Both the position numbers and the translations under genes were made by a program. A stretch of DNA of 17,991 nt from JAWLCA01 sp050485905 (GTDB taxonomy: Bacteria > Pseudomonadota > Alphaproteobacteria > Rhodobacterales > Rhodobacteraceae), in the NCBI GenBank assembly GCA_050485905.1, contig JBJHCH010000080.1, forward strand, positions 1-17,991. The letters are read 5' to 3'. Shown in pieces: positions 1 through 6,857 of this stretch. Within the stretch, counting starts at the first letter, position 1. The number at the start of each line of letters is the position of its first letter. The notes under the pieces were generated by a model. The model was not told the origin of the DNA, made no database searches, and was given only the letters and a program-made list of their open reading frames with translations.

Positions 1-54
1 GGGCTGCGCTACTGCATGAACGGCGTCGCGCTGCGATTCGAACCCGAAGACTAG
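1..54 (+). CDS. C-terminal tail of an unidentified gene (partial)
   Basis: An open frame runs from the left edge of the window to a TAG at 52-54, encoding 17 residues ending in RFEPED. It is too short to assign a family. The case for a real gene is positional: it converges on bamE, and its stop overlaps the bamE stop within the palindrome CTAG at 51-54, as expected for tightly packed tail-to-tail genes. Without the upstream sequence this could still be a chance open frame. Confidence 0.35.
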   Translation, partial: GLRYCMNGVALRFEPED

Positions 55-518
55 TTCAGGAACTGCTCGGCAGTGAAGTTGCCCAGGTTCCGGAACAGTT
101 GCTGCAGGAAGCCGACACTGCGGATGTTGGTGTCGGTGACACGGCGCGACAGGGCAACGACCTGCCCGTCCTGAAGTCCGAAGCGTTCGATATTCGACAC
201 CCGGCCGCTGTCGTCGAAGCTGATCGCCACCACCTCGCGGTCGAACTCTTCGGCCCCGCGCCAGTAGCGTTCGCGGTAGCGCGACTTGACATAGAACCAC
301 CCACTGTCCTGCATGAGCCCGGTGGAACTTGGCCGCCCAACGGCATGGGCGACACCCGCACGCGACGACCGCCCGACCTCGATCTCGGCCAGTTCATCAT
401 CGGTCGGCGCGTAGCCGTGGTTGTGAATCACCTCGGAACAACTCGCCACGGCCAGCAGTGCCAGAGCGACGGCCGCGCCCCGGAATGCCCGGCGCACCCC
501 TGCCATGCCGTTGACCAT
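51..518 (-). CDS. bamE: Outer membrane assembly lipoprotein BamE (SmpA/OmlA family)
   Basis: BamE is a small lipoprotein of the BAM complex, which folds beta-barrel proteins into the outer membrane. The 155-residue product has a basic N-terminus, a hydrophobic stretch and a lipobox ending VASC, with Cys27 as the predicted lipidated residue. The SmpA/OmlA-like region follows at about residues 35-115, including ELAEIEVGRSSRAGV and the GWFYVKSRY strand. I chose the ATG at 518 because a GAGGGG ribosome-binding site lies 5 bases upstream; a TTG at 545 would add nine residues. In Rhodobacterales this gene commonly sits divergent from the yceD-rpmF-plsX-fabH group, as here. Family assignment rests on motif and context; homology was not searched. 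Confidence 0.85.
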   Translation of the reverse strand: MVNGMAGVRRAFRGAAVALALLAVASCSEVIHNHGYAPTDDELAEIEVGRSSRAGVAHAVGRPSSTGLMQDSGWFYVKSRYRERYWRGAEEFDREVVAISFDDSGRVSNIERFGLQDGQVVALSRRVTDTNIRSVGFLQQLFRNLGNFTAEQFLN

Positions 519-549
519 GCTGCCCCTCTTGCCCCGCTGTGCCAAGCTT

Positions 550-564
550 TGTAACCCGCTTACA
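550..564. promoter_or_regulatory. Dyad in the bamE-yceD divergent promoter region
   Basis: A perfect inverted repeat, TGTAA-CCCGC-TTACA, lies in the 110-bp gap between the divergent bamE and yceD starts. A weak promoter-like pair for yceD overlaps it: TTACAG at 560-565 and AAGAAT at 584-589, with an 18-bp spacer. It could be an operator or merely promoter sequence. No known regulator is assigned. Confidence 0.3.
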
Positions 565-628
565 GAAGGTCGGGCGTCACTTCAAGAATGCAAACACCAC
601 CCCCGCCCCGCGCGACAGGAGCATCGAG

Positions 629-1225
629 ATGACCGCGCCGCCGTTTTCGCACCCGATCCGACTTTCCGACCTGCGCCGGTCGGGTGGGGCCGAGGTTGAC
701 CTGCAGCCCGACGCCGAGGCGCGGGCCGCAATTGCCGCGGCGCTGGGCATCAACGCGGTGCGCAAGCTGCGGCTGACCGGGCAACTGGCGCCGCACGACC
801 GCGACGACTGGCAACTGACTGCAAAGCTTGGCGCCACGGTGGTGCAGCCCTGCGTCGTCACCCTCGATCCGGTAACGACGCGGATCGATGAGCCTCTGGC
901 CCGGCGCTGGGTGAAGCACCTGGCAGAGCCCGAAGGCGACGAAGTCGAGATGCCGGACGACGAGGTGGAGCCGCTGGGCGCCGTGATCGACCTCGGCACG
1001 GTGCTGGTCGAGGCGCTGGCGCTGGCGCTTCCCCCTTGGCCCCGCGCGGCGGGCGTGGCCGCGCCAGAGGAGGCATCGACACCCGAGGAGACCGCCCCGA
1101 CACGCCGGCCCTTCGCCGGTCTTGGCGCGCTGCGGGACCGGCTGGAAGCGGGGCAGCAGGGCGGCAACGAACCCGCGCCCGATAGTGACCCTGACGATGC
1201 GGACAACGCGCCGCAAAAGGATTAG
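629..1225 (+). CDS. yceD: YceD/DUF177 family protein
   Basis: This 198-residue protein belongs to the DUF177 (YceD) family, usually encoded immediately upstream of rpmF and linked in other bacteria and plastids to 23S rRNA metabolism or large-subunit assembly. The hallmark segments are GATVVQPCVVTLDPV at about residues 68-82 and DLGTVLVEALALALPPWPR at about 121-139. The last 60 residues are Pro/Glu/Asp-rich and probably disordered. The ATG at 629 is preferred because ACAGGAG lies 7 bases upstream. An in-frame GTG at 539 would overlap the bamE leader. The family's biochemical activity is not firmly established. Confidence 0.85.
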   Translation: MTAPPFSHPIRLSDLRRSGGAEVDLQPDAEARAAIAAALGINAVRKLRLTGQLAPHDRDDWQLTAKLGATVVQPCVVTLDPVTTRIDEPLARRWVKHLAEPEGDEVEMPDDEVEPLGAVIDLGTVLVEALALALPPWPRAAGVAAPEEASTPEETAPTRRPFAGLGALRDRLEAGQQGGNEPAPDSDPDDADNAPQKD

Positions 1226-1232
1226 AAAAGGC

Positions 1233-1260
1233 TTGCGCCCGGGCAGAATCGCAGTATGTT
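1233..1260 (+). promoter_or_regulatory. Candidate promoter for rpmF-plsX-fabH
   Basis: TTGCGC at 1233-1238 and TATGTT at 1255-1260, spaced by 16 bp, lie in the 159-bp gap before rpmF and would leave a leader of about 115 nt. The match is moderate. The operon may also be read from the yceD promoter. Confidence 0.3.
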
Positions 1261-1384
1261 CCGGCGCTCGTTTGAAGGTTGGGCACAAACCCTGCTTCCG
1301 GGTCGAACCGGGGGCCGCCGGACCCCAGCAGAATATGGAACATCAGGGCTGCCGCAGCGCCGCCCGCAAGGCCGAGGTGGTGAC

Positions 1385-1591
1385 ATGGCTGTCCCTCAGA
1401 ATCGCGTAACCCGGTCCCGCCGGAACATGCGCCGCGCCCATGACGCGCTGGTTGCCGCGAACCCCAACGAATGCTCGAACTGTGGCGAGTTGAAACGCCC
1501 GCACCACGTCTGTGGCGCCTGCGGCCACTATGACGGGCGCGAGGTTGTCGCAGCGACCGACGAGGTCGATCTGGAAGACGACGCGGCGTAA
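1385..1591 (+). CDS. rpmF: 50S ribosomal protein L32
   Basis: This is a 68-residue L32 protein of the large ribosomal subunit. It starts with the typical basic stretch MAVPQNRVTRSRRNMRRAHDA and carries a zinc-ribbon signature of two CxxC pairs (C30/C33 and C43/C46), so this is the zinc-binding form. A GAGG ribosome-binding site sits 7 bases before the ATG. It lies between yceD and plsX, the widely conserved order that couples ribosome synthesis with lipid synthesis. The acidic C-terminal tail (DEVDLEDDAA) is common in alphaproteobacterial versions. Assignment is secure. Confidence 0.97.
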   Translation: MAVPQNRVTRSRRNMRRAHDALVAANPNECSNCGELKRPHHVCGACGHYDGREVVAATDEVDLEDDAA

Positions 1592-1642
1592 GGCCGCGCA
1601 GCCCCGCCCCGGCTCGTGCCCGCCGAACCTGACAAGACGGCC

Positions 1643-2716
1643 ATGACCACGGGGCGCGTGATCATTTCGGTCGACGCGATGGGCGGCGACAGGGGGCCCG
1701 CGGCGGTTGTCGCGGGCATTGCCTATTCGGCCTGGAAGAATCCCGACATCGGCTTCATCGTCCATGGTGACGAGGCTGAACTGACACGCCTGATCCGGCG
1801 TCGTCGCGGCCTGGCCGATCGGTGCGAGGTCCGCCACGCGCCGCGCGTCGTCGGGATGAGCGAAAAGCCCAGCGCGGTGATGCGCAACGGCCAGGGCACC
1901 TCGATGTGGTCCGCAGTCGAATCGGTGCGCAACAAGGAAGCCACCGTCGCCGTCTCCTGCGGCAATACCGGCGCGCTGATGGCGCTCAGCATGATCCGCC
2001 TGCGCAAGCTGCCCGGCGTGAACCGTCCCGCCATCGCCTGCCTCTGGCCGTCGCGCAACAAGCACGGCTTCAACGTCATGCTGGACGTGGGCGCAGACAT
2101 CCGGGCCGACCCCGAGGATCTGCTGCAATACGCGCTGATGGGTGCATCCTACATCCGCAACGGCTTCGGCATCGAACGCCCGCGCGTCGGCCTGCTGAAC
2201 GTCGGCACCGAGGAACACAAGGGCCGCCCGGAACTGCACCGCGCGCACGAATTGATCCAGACCACCGCGACCAACGGCGCCTTCGACTACATCGGCTTCG
2301 TCGAGGGCGGCGATATTCCGTCGAACCGGGTCGATGTGATCGTGACGGACGGCTTTACCGGCAACGTCGCGCTGAAGACCGGCGAGGGCACCGCCAGCCT
2401 GATCCGCGACTTCCTGCGCGAGGCGTTCCAGAAGACCCCCCTTTCGCGCATCGCCGCGCTGCTCGCGCTGACCTCGCTGAAGCGGCTGCAGAAACGCATC
2501 GATCCGCGGCGGCAGAATGGCGGCGTTTTCCTTGGCCTGAACGGCACTGTTGTGAAATCCCACGGCTCGGCCGATGCGACCGGGGTCTCTGCCGCGGTGA
2601 AGCTCGCCTTCCAGCTCGCCCGCTCCGGCTTTCAGGAACGCCTGGCCGCACGGCTTGCCTCGGTCGCGCCGCCGGGTCAGGATGACCCTGTGGCGGAAGG
2701 CGGTGACAGGGAATGA
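1643..2716 (+). CDS. plsX: Phosphate acyltransferase PlsX
   Basis: PlsX converts acyl-ACP and phosphate to acyl-phosphate, the acyl donor for PlsY in phosphatidic acid synthesis; it is a peripheral membrane enzyme. The 357-residue product opens with the diagnostic SVDAMGGDRGP (about residues 9-19). It contains SCGNTGALMAL, MLDVGADIRADPEDLLQYA, NVGTEEHKGRP and VTDGFTGNVALKTGEG, all typical of the family. Length is normal. The start is uncertain: ATG 1643 gives the usual short lead into the first strand, while an in-frame GTG at 1616 would add nine residues, and neither has a clear Shine-Dalgarno. Its stop codon overlaps the fabH start in an ATGA, implying translational coupling. Confidence 0.95.
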   Translation: MTTGRVIISVDAMGGDRGPAAVVAGIAYSAWKNPDIGFIVHGDEAELTRLIRRRRGLADRCEVRHAPRVVGMSEKPSAVMRNGQGTSMWSAVESVRNKEATVAVSCGNTGALMALSMIRLRKLPGVNRPAIACLWPSRNKHGFNVMLDVGADIRADPEDLLQYALMGASYIRNGFGIERPRVGLLNVGTEEHKGRPELHRAHELIQTTATNGAFDYIGFVEGGDIPSNRVDVIVTDGFTGNVALKTGEGTASLIRDFLREAFQKTPLSRIAALLALTSLKRLQKRIDPRRQNGGVFLGLNGTVVKSHGSADATGVSAAVKLAFQLARSGFQERLAARLASVAPPGQDDPVAEGGDRE

Positions 2717-3687
2717 CGACGCGTGCCGTTGTGGTTGGGTACGGGCACTATCTGCCCGAACGTATCGTGCCGAACGCGGAATTCGAGGCGACGCTGGAGA
2801 CGTCGGACGAATGGATCCGCAGCAGGTCGGGCATCGAACAGCGGCATTTTGCAGCCGATGGGCAGACCACGTCCGACATGGCGATCCGCGCGGCCCGCGC
2901 CGCGCTGGCGAATGCCGGGCTGACAGCCGCCGACATCGATGCCGTGGTCGTGGCGACCTCGACGCCGGATTTCACCTTTCCCGCCGTTGCCACCATGGTG
3001 CAGGCCGGGCTGGGGATGGAGCGCGGCTTTGCCTATGACGTGCAGGCCGTCTGCGCCGGCTTCGTCTTCGCGCTGGTCAATGCCGACGGGCTGATCCGCA
3101 CCGGGCAGGCACGCCGCGTTCTTGTAATCGGGGCAGAGACCTTCAGCCGCATCCTCGACTGGACCGACCGCGGCACCTGCGTCCTGTTCGGCGACGGCGC
3201 CGGCGCGGTGCTGCTGGAGGCACGCGAAGGCGCGGGCACGTCCGCCGACCGGGGCATACTCTCCTGCGATCTCAACTCCGATGGCCGCTATCTTGATCTG
3301 CTTCACGTTGACGGCGGGGTTTCCAGCACCGGCGCGGCGGGAAAGTTGCGGATGCAGGGCAAGGAAGTGTTCCGCCACGCGGTCGAGAAGCTGGCCCAGA
3401 CCGCCGAGACATCGCTGGACCGCGCCGGCCTGACGGCGGCTGACGTGGACTGGATCGTGCCGCATCAGGCCAACCTCAGGATCATAAAGGGCACCGCGCA
3501 GAAGATGGGGCTGCCGATGGAGCGGGTGATCGTCACGGTGCAGGATCATGGCAACACCTCTGCCGCATCGATTCCCCTCGCCCTGTCGGTCGCGGCCGGC
3601 GACGGCCGCCTGAAGCCCGGTCATCTGATCGTGACAGAGGCGATCGGCGGCGGTCTGGCCTGGGGGTCGGTTGTTTTGCGCTGGTAG
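2713..3687 (+). CDS. fabH: Beta-ketoacyl-ACP synthase III FabH
   Basis: FabH starts type II fatty-acid synthesis by condensing an acyl-CoA (typically acetyl-CoA) with malonyl-ACP. The 324-residue protein has the complete Cys-His-Asn triad: C114 in DVQAVCAGFVFAL, H251 in VPHQANLRI and N281 in DHGNTSAASIPLAL. The active-site glycine loop GGGLAWGSVVLRW is at the C-terminus. It starts inside the plsX stop (ATGA at 2713-2716) with AGGGA just upstream, so the two are likely co-translated. PlsX and FabH both use early acyl intermediates, which fits their pairing. Confidence 0.97.
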   Translation: MTTRAVVVGYGHYLPERIVPNAEFEATLETSDEWIRSRSGIEQRHFAADGQTTSDMAIRAARAALANAGLTAADIDAVVVATSTPDFTFPAVATMVQAGLGMERGFAYDVQAVCAGFVFALVNADGLIRTGQARRVLVIGAETFSRILDWTDRGTCVLFGDGAGAVLLEAREGAGTSADRGILSCDLNSDGRYLDLLHVDGGVSSTGAAGKLRMQGKEVFRHAVEKLAQTAETSLDRAGLTAADVDWIVPHQANLRIIKGTAQKMGLPMERVIVTVQDHGNTSAASIPLALSVAAGDGRLKPGHLIVTEAIGGGLAWGSVVLRW

Positions 3688-3721
3688 ACGCCGTCACAAG
3701 CCCCGGCTTCAAGCTCTTATA

Positions 3722-3750
3722 TTGACAGGGCTTTTCGATTCTCTCATGCT
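3722..3750 (+). promoter_or_regulatory. Candidate promoter for ihfA-merR
   Basis: A perfect -35 hexamer TTGACA (3722-3727), a 17-bp spacer and a weaker -10 CATGCT (3745-3750) lie in the 87-bp gap after fabH. Transcription would start near 3757, about 18 nt before the ihfA ATG. No terminator is evident after fabH, so read-through from the fabH operon remains possible. Confidence 0.5.
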
Positions 3751-3774
3751 TCGGCAATTGCAGTGGAGGGTGGC

Positions 3775-4083
3775 ATGGGCGAAAAGACTTTGACACGGCA
3801 GGACTTGGCAGAGGCCGTCTTTCGTGAGGTCGGGCTGTCGCGAAACGAATCTGCGCAACTGGTGGAAAGCGTTCTGACGCATATCTCCGACACGCTGGTG
3901 AGCGGCAAGACTGTGAAGATATCTTCCTTCGGCACCTTCAGTATCCGCGACAAGGCCGCCCGTGTGGGCCGCAACCCCAAGACCGGGGAAGAGGTGCCGA
4001 TCCTGCCGCGCCGGGTGCTGACATTTCGCCCCTCGCATCTGATGAAGGACCGCGTCGCCGCCGGCAATCGGGGCAGCGCGTGA
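3775..4083 (+). CDS. ihfA: Integration host factor subunit alpha
   Basis: IHF alpha pairs with IHF beta to bend DNA sharply at specific sites, acting in transcription, replication and recombination. The 102-residue product has the HU/IHF fold: N-terminal helices (TRQDLAEAVFREVGLSRNESAQLVESVL), a KISSFGTFSIR strand pair, and the DNA-inserting arm GRNPKTGEEVPI (about residues 65-76) followed by RRVLTFRPS. A GGAGG at 3765-3769 supports ATG 3775 over an in-frame GTG at 3763. The position between fabH and a MerR gene favours the alpha subunit over beta or HU. Confidence 0.93.
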   Translation: MGEKTLTRQDLAEAVFREVGLSRNESAQLVESVLTHISDTLVSGKTVKISSFGTFSIRDKAARVGRNPKTGEEVPILPRRVLTFRPSHLMKDRVAAGNRGSA

Positions 4084-4120
4084 GGGCTGCTGACGGCCTG
4101 CACCGGGGGATATGACCGGA

Positions 4121-4822
4121 ATGGAAAAGTCCCGCGACGCCTTTCGCACGATCGGCGAGGTGGCCGAATGGCTGCAGGTGCCGACCCATGTGCTGCGCTT
4201 CTGGGAGACGCGGTTTACTCAGGTGAAGCCGCTGAAACGTGCAGGCGGGCGCCGCTATTACCGCCCCGCCGACATGGCGCTGCTGGGCGGGATCAAGAAG
4301 CTTCTGCACGATGACGGGCTGACGATCCGCGGTGTGCAGAAAATCCTGCGCGAACAGGGGGTAAAGCAGGTGGCGGCACTGTCAGTGCTGGCCCCCGGCG
4401 ACGCCCCGTCGGGCGATGCCAGCACGCTGTCCGGCAGTGACCGCACCACCGAGGCGAAGGATACGCCGACCGTATCGGAAGCAGCACCGGCTGCGACCGA
4501 GGAGACGGCGCCCGAGCAGGAGGTGATCGAGCACGCGGTGGTCGAGGACGAGTTGGCCGAGGCGCCGATGGCGCTCGACGTGCCACAGGAGGAGGGCGAG
4601 AGCGCAGAGGTGCTCGACCTGCCCCGCCAGCCGCGCCTGCCGTTCGATCTGCCAGAGGCGCCGCGGCCGAAGCCGGTCATGACGGCGACCTTGGCGGCGC
4701 GGTTGCGTGCGACGCGCCGCGCCGATCTCAGCCCCCATGCCGAGACGCTTGCCGTCGTCCATCACATGCTCGCCGATCTGCGCGACCGCATGGCCGAGGC
4801 TGCGGGCTCCGGGCGGCGTTGA
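4121..4822 (+). CDS. MerR-family regulator with long acidic C-terminal region
   Basis: Residues 9-80 form a MerR-type winged helix-turn-helix: FRTIGEVAEWLQVPTHVLRF, wing GGRRYYRPADM, and a helix ending in IRGVQKILREQGV. The protein has no cysteine cluster for metal binding and no recognisable effector domain. Instead, residues ~90-205 are Ala/Glu/Pro-rich and probably disordered, followed by a short predicted helix (HAETLAVVHHMLADLRDRMAEAA). Total length is 233 residues from ATG 4121; an ATG at 4112 would add three. It lies 37 bp after ihfA and is probably cotranscribed. This ihfA-merR arrangement is common in alphaproteobacteria, but the targets are not known to me. Confidence 0.85.
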   Translation: MEKSRDAFRTIGEVAEWLQVPTHVLRFWETRFTQVKPLKRAGGRRYYRPADMALLGGIKKLLHDDGLTIRGVQKILREQGVKQVAALSVLAPGDAPSGDASTLSGSDRTTEAKDTPTVSEAAPAATEETAPEQEVIEHAVVEDELAEAPMALDVPQEEGESAEVLDLPRQPRLPFDLPEAPRPKPVMTATLAARLRATRRADLSPHAETLAVVHHMLADLRDRMAEAAGSGRR

Positions 4823-4860
4823 CCGGGGGGCGGCGGGTGACGGCGGCGCGGTTTTCGCGC

Positions 4861-4888
4861 TTGTGCCGGGTCGCAAAACCGGTATGTA
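4861..4888 (+). promoter_or_regulatory. Promoter of tRNA-Pro
   Basis: TTGTGC (4861-4866) and TATGTA (4883-4888), separated by 16 bp, place a start about 4895, just before the mature 5' end at 4899. A 7-bp dyad, CGGTTTT (4849-4855) and AAAACCG (4875-4881), brackets the -35 element. Confidence 0.45.
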
Positions 4889-4898
4889 GGGCGCGCGT

Positions 4899-4976
4899 CG
4901 GGCCGTGGCGCAGCCTGGTTAGCGCGTCCGTCTGGGGGGCGGAAGGTCGCGAGTTCGAATCTCGCCGGCCCGACCA
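4899..4976 (+). tRNA. tRNA-Pro (anticodon GGG)
   Basis: The sequence folds into a complete cloverleaf. The acceptor stem CGGGCCG/CGGCCCG has seven perfect pairs. The D stem is GCGC/GCGC, the anticodon stem is TCCGT/GCGGA with loop CTGGGGG (anticodon GGG at 4934-4936), and the T stem is GCGAG/CTCGC around TTCGAAT. Discriminator A73 and the CCA end are encoded. It reads CCC proline codons, which are frequent in this GC-rich genome. Confidence 0.96.
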
Positions 4977-4980
4977 TCGG

Positions 4981-5015
4981 AAAACCGCCCGCGTGCCCCG
5001 CGCCGCGGGCGTTTT
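4981..5015 (+). terminator. Intrinsic terminator of tRNA-Pro
   Basis: An 8-bp perfect stem CGCCCGCG (4986-4993) / CGCGGGCG (5004-5011) is followed directly by TTTT, and AAAA precedes the stem. It starts five bases after the tRNA CCA end and ends before the next start codon. Confidence 0.7.
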
Positions 5016-5030
5016 CAATCCGGGGGCCAC

Positions 5031-6119
5031 ATGACTGCCGTCTCGTCCGGGGTTCTGCCCGCCCAATCCATCCGCGACCTGATCGCCGCGGGCGCGCTGA
5101 GCGCCGACCCCGCCGTGACCGAGGCACAGGTGCAGCCCGCCAGCCTCGACCTGCGGCTCGGCCATACCGCCTGGCGGGTCCGCGCCTCGTTCCTCGCGGG
5201 TGTCCGCCGCACCGTGGCCGACCGTCTGGCCGAGTTCGAGATGCACAAGGTCGACCTGAGCAACGGTGCGGTGCTGGAAAAGGGCTGCGTCTACGTCGTG
5301 CCGCTGATGGAGCGCCTTGCCCTGCCCGAGGGCGTGCAGGCGGTGGCGAACGCCAAAAGCTCCACCGGGCGGCTCGATCTGCTGACCCGCACCATCACGG
5401 ACGGCGGCACCGAATTCGACCGCATCCCGCCCGGCTACGACGGCCCGCTCTATGCCGAGATCTGCCCGCGCTCCTTCTCCGTCCTCGTCCGCCCGGGCAT
5501 GCGGCTGAACCAGATCCGCTTCCGCCGGGGCCATGCCGTGCTGTCCGACGCCGACCTCGCCGCGCTCCACACCCGCAGCCCGTTGGTCGATGGCGACCCG
5601 GTGATCTCCGACGGGCTGGGCTTTTCCGTCGATCTGCGCCCCGCCACCGGTGATCTGGTCGGCTGGCGCGCCAAGCCTCATACCGGCGTCATCGACCTCG
5701 ACCGCATCGGGCACTACGACCCGCACGAGTTCTGGGAGGAGGTGCGCAGCCGCGAGGGGCGCATCATCCTAGACCCCGGCGCCTTCTACATCCTCGTCAG
5801 CCGAGAGGCCGTGACCATCCCCCCCGACCACGCCGCCGAGATGGCGCCCTATCTGGCCATGGTCGGCGAATTCCGCGTCCATTACGCCGGCTTCTTCGAC
5901 CCCGGATTCGGCTGGGCGGAAGCGGGGGGCGCAGGCAGCCGCGGCGTGCTGGAGGTGCGCTGCCACGAGGCGCCCTTCGTCCTGGAACACGGGCAGGTGG
6001 TCGGGCGGCTGGTCTATGAACGCATGGCCGCGGTGCCGGACGCGCTCTACGGCACCGGCATCGCCTCGAACTATCAGGGTCAGGGGCTGAAGCTGTCGAA
6101 GCACTTCCGCGCGCCCTGA
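5031..6119 (+). CDS. dcd: dCTP deaminase, long two-domain form
   Basis: Dcd deaminates dCTP to dUTP, feeding dTMP synthesis. This 362-residue protein is about twice the usual bacterial length (~190) and appears to be two diverged copies. The first half has QPASLDLRLG (35-44), NAKSSTGRLDL (107-117) and a candidate catalytic Glu143 in YAEICPRSFSVLVRPGM. The second half has FSVDLRP (198-204), ILDPGAFYILVSREAVTIP, FFDPGFGW (288-295) and Glu308 in VLEVRCHEAP. The RSSxxR-like motif is clear only in the first copy and the DPG-W motif only in the second. Long Dcd forms are known in alphaproteobacteria. It starts 15 bp after the tRNA terminator. Related dUTPase activity cannot be excluded. Confidence 0.88.
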   Translation: MTAVSSGVLPAQSIRDLIAAGALSADPAVTEAQVQPASLDLRLGHTAWRVRASFLAGVRRTVADRLAEFEMHKVDLSNGAVLEKGCVYVVPLMERLALPEGVQAVANAKSSTGRLDLLTRTITDGGTEFDRIPPGYDGPLYAEICPRSFSVLVRPGMRLNQIRFRRGHAVLSDADLAALHTRSPLVDGDPVISDGLGFSVDLRPATGDLVGWRAKPHTGVIDLDRIGHYDPHEFWEEVRSREGRIILDPGAFYILVSREAVTIPPDHAAEMAPYLAMVGEFRVHYAGFFDPGFGWAEAGGAGSRGVLEVRCHEAPFVLEHGQVVGRLVYERMAAVPDALYGTGIASNYQGQGLKLSKHFRAP

Positions 6120-6127
6120 CGCATATT

Positions 6128-6154
6128 GCGCAGAAGTGGGAACCGCTTCTGCGC
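6128..6154. terminator. Hairpin between convergent dcd and ectR
   Basis: A 12-pair stem runs GCGCAGAAGTGG (6128-6139) / CCGCTTCTGCGC (6143-6154), with one T-G wobble and a GAA triloop. A second, smaller hairpin GCGAG-AAGAA-CTCGC follows at 6166-6180. There is no strong T run, so this may be a terminator without a clear U tract, a 3'-end stabiliser, or a dispersed repeat. Confidence 0.5.
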
Positions 6155-6183
6155 TTCCCGGACATGCGAGAAGAACTCGCGCC

Positions 6184-6675
6184 CTACCCGTCAGCGCCGC
6201 GCGTGTCGGTCAGGAAATCGCCCGTATCCAGCACCGGCGCGGCATCCAGCCCGGAGGGGTCCAGCATGTCGGCCACCCGTTCCAGCACCGACACCACCAT
6301 CGCCTGTTCCCAGTCCTCCATCGACTCGAACTGGCGCACATAGGCCTGCTGCAGCGGGTCGGGCGCGTCGGCTACCGCGGTCGCGCCGCGGTCGGTGATC
6401 ACGATGTCGGTCTGCCGCCGGTCGGTGGCCGACTGCTTGCGCTCCACCATGCCCTTGGCCACCAGCTTGTCCACCAGCACCGTCATCGTCGCCGGTGACA
6501 CGCCCATCCGGCGCGAGATGTCGCGCGCCGTTGCATGGCCGCTTTCCGCCACGATCTGCAGCACGCGGATCTGCACCGGCGTCAACCCGGCCGCCTGCGC
6601 CAGCTTTCGGCCATGCAGTTCCGTCGCCCGCAGCATCCGGCGAATCGCGATCAAGCTCTGGTCGGTGCGGCTCAT
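6184..6675 (-). CDS. ectR: MarR-family regulator of ectoine synthesis (EctR-like)
   Basis: The 163-residue protein is a MarR-type winged helix regulator. Residues 31-75 (LTPVQIRVLQIVAESG, ATARDISRRMGVSPATMTVLVDKLVAKGMV) form the helix-turn-helix, and the wing is RKQSATDRRQTDIVITDRG (79-97), with the family-typical DRRQ. It is divergent from ectA, the position of EctR, a MarR-family repressor of ectABC-ask in methylotrophs, so a role in controlling this operon is inferred. ATG 6675 has AGGGGAAGG immediately upstream. A TTG at 6771 with GGAGG upstream would add a 32-residue N-terminal extension and run through the repeat region, so I consider it less likely. Confidence 0.85.
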   Translation of the reverse strand: MSRTDQSLIAIRRMLRATELHGRKLAQAAGLTPVQIRVLQIVAESGHATARDISRRMGVSPATMTVLVDKLVAKGMVERKQSATDRRQTDIVITDRGATAVADAPDPLQQAYVRQFESMEDWEQAMVVSVLERVADMLDPSGLDAAPVLDTGDFLTDTRGADG

Positions 6676-6759
6676 CCTTCCCCTGCGCGACAACGCTGGC
6701 CCGCGGGCCCTCCTGCCATGAATAGCAGCCGGCGTTGCGCCCCGCCACTGGAATGGATA

Positions 6760-6777
6760 TTCGTTTAGCAAAGCAAA
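6760..6777 (+). repeat. Operator-like repeat, copy 1
   Basis: The 18-mer begins TTCGTTTAGCAA and matches the copy at 6858-6875 in 15 of 18 positions (consensus TTCGTnTAGCnAAnCAAA). It lies on the ectR side, between the ectR start and its likely promoter. Confidence 0.5.
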
Positions 6778-6857
6778 TCCTCCATGCGATTGTGCAAATT
6801 TTTTGCTTACTTGCTAATATTGTCAGCACTGTTGACTTATCAACCCCGCCACACTAT

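Noticed and set aside
1343..2563. Long open frame antisense to rpmF-plsX
   Set aside because: It overlaps two secure genes and has no ribosome-binding site or recognisable family; such antisense frames are expected where third positions are G or C.
4899..5030. tRNA-Pro as the attachment site of a genomic island carrying the ect genes
   Set aside because: No integrase is present and I see no repeat of the tRNA 3' end near 10600-11130 or elsewhere downstream; ect codon usage matches its neighbours.
6676..6771. N-terminal extension of EctR from the TTG at 6771
   Set aside because: A GGAGG is present, but the extension would be translated across the operator-like repeat, has no MarR homology, and ATG 6675 has its own strong ribosome-binding site.
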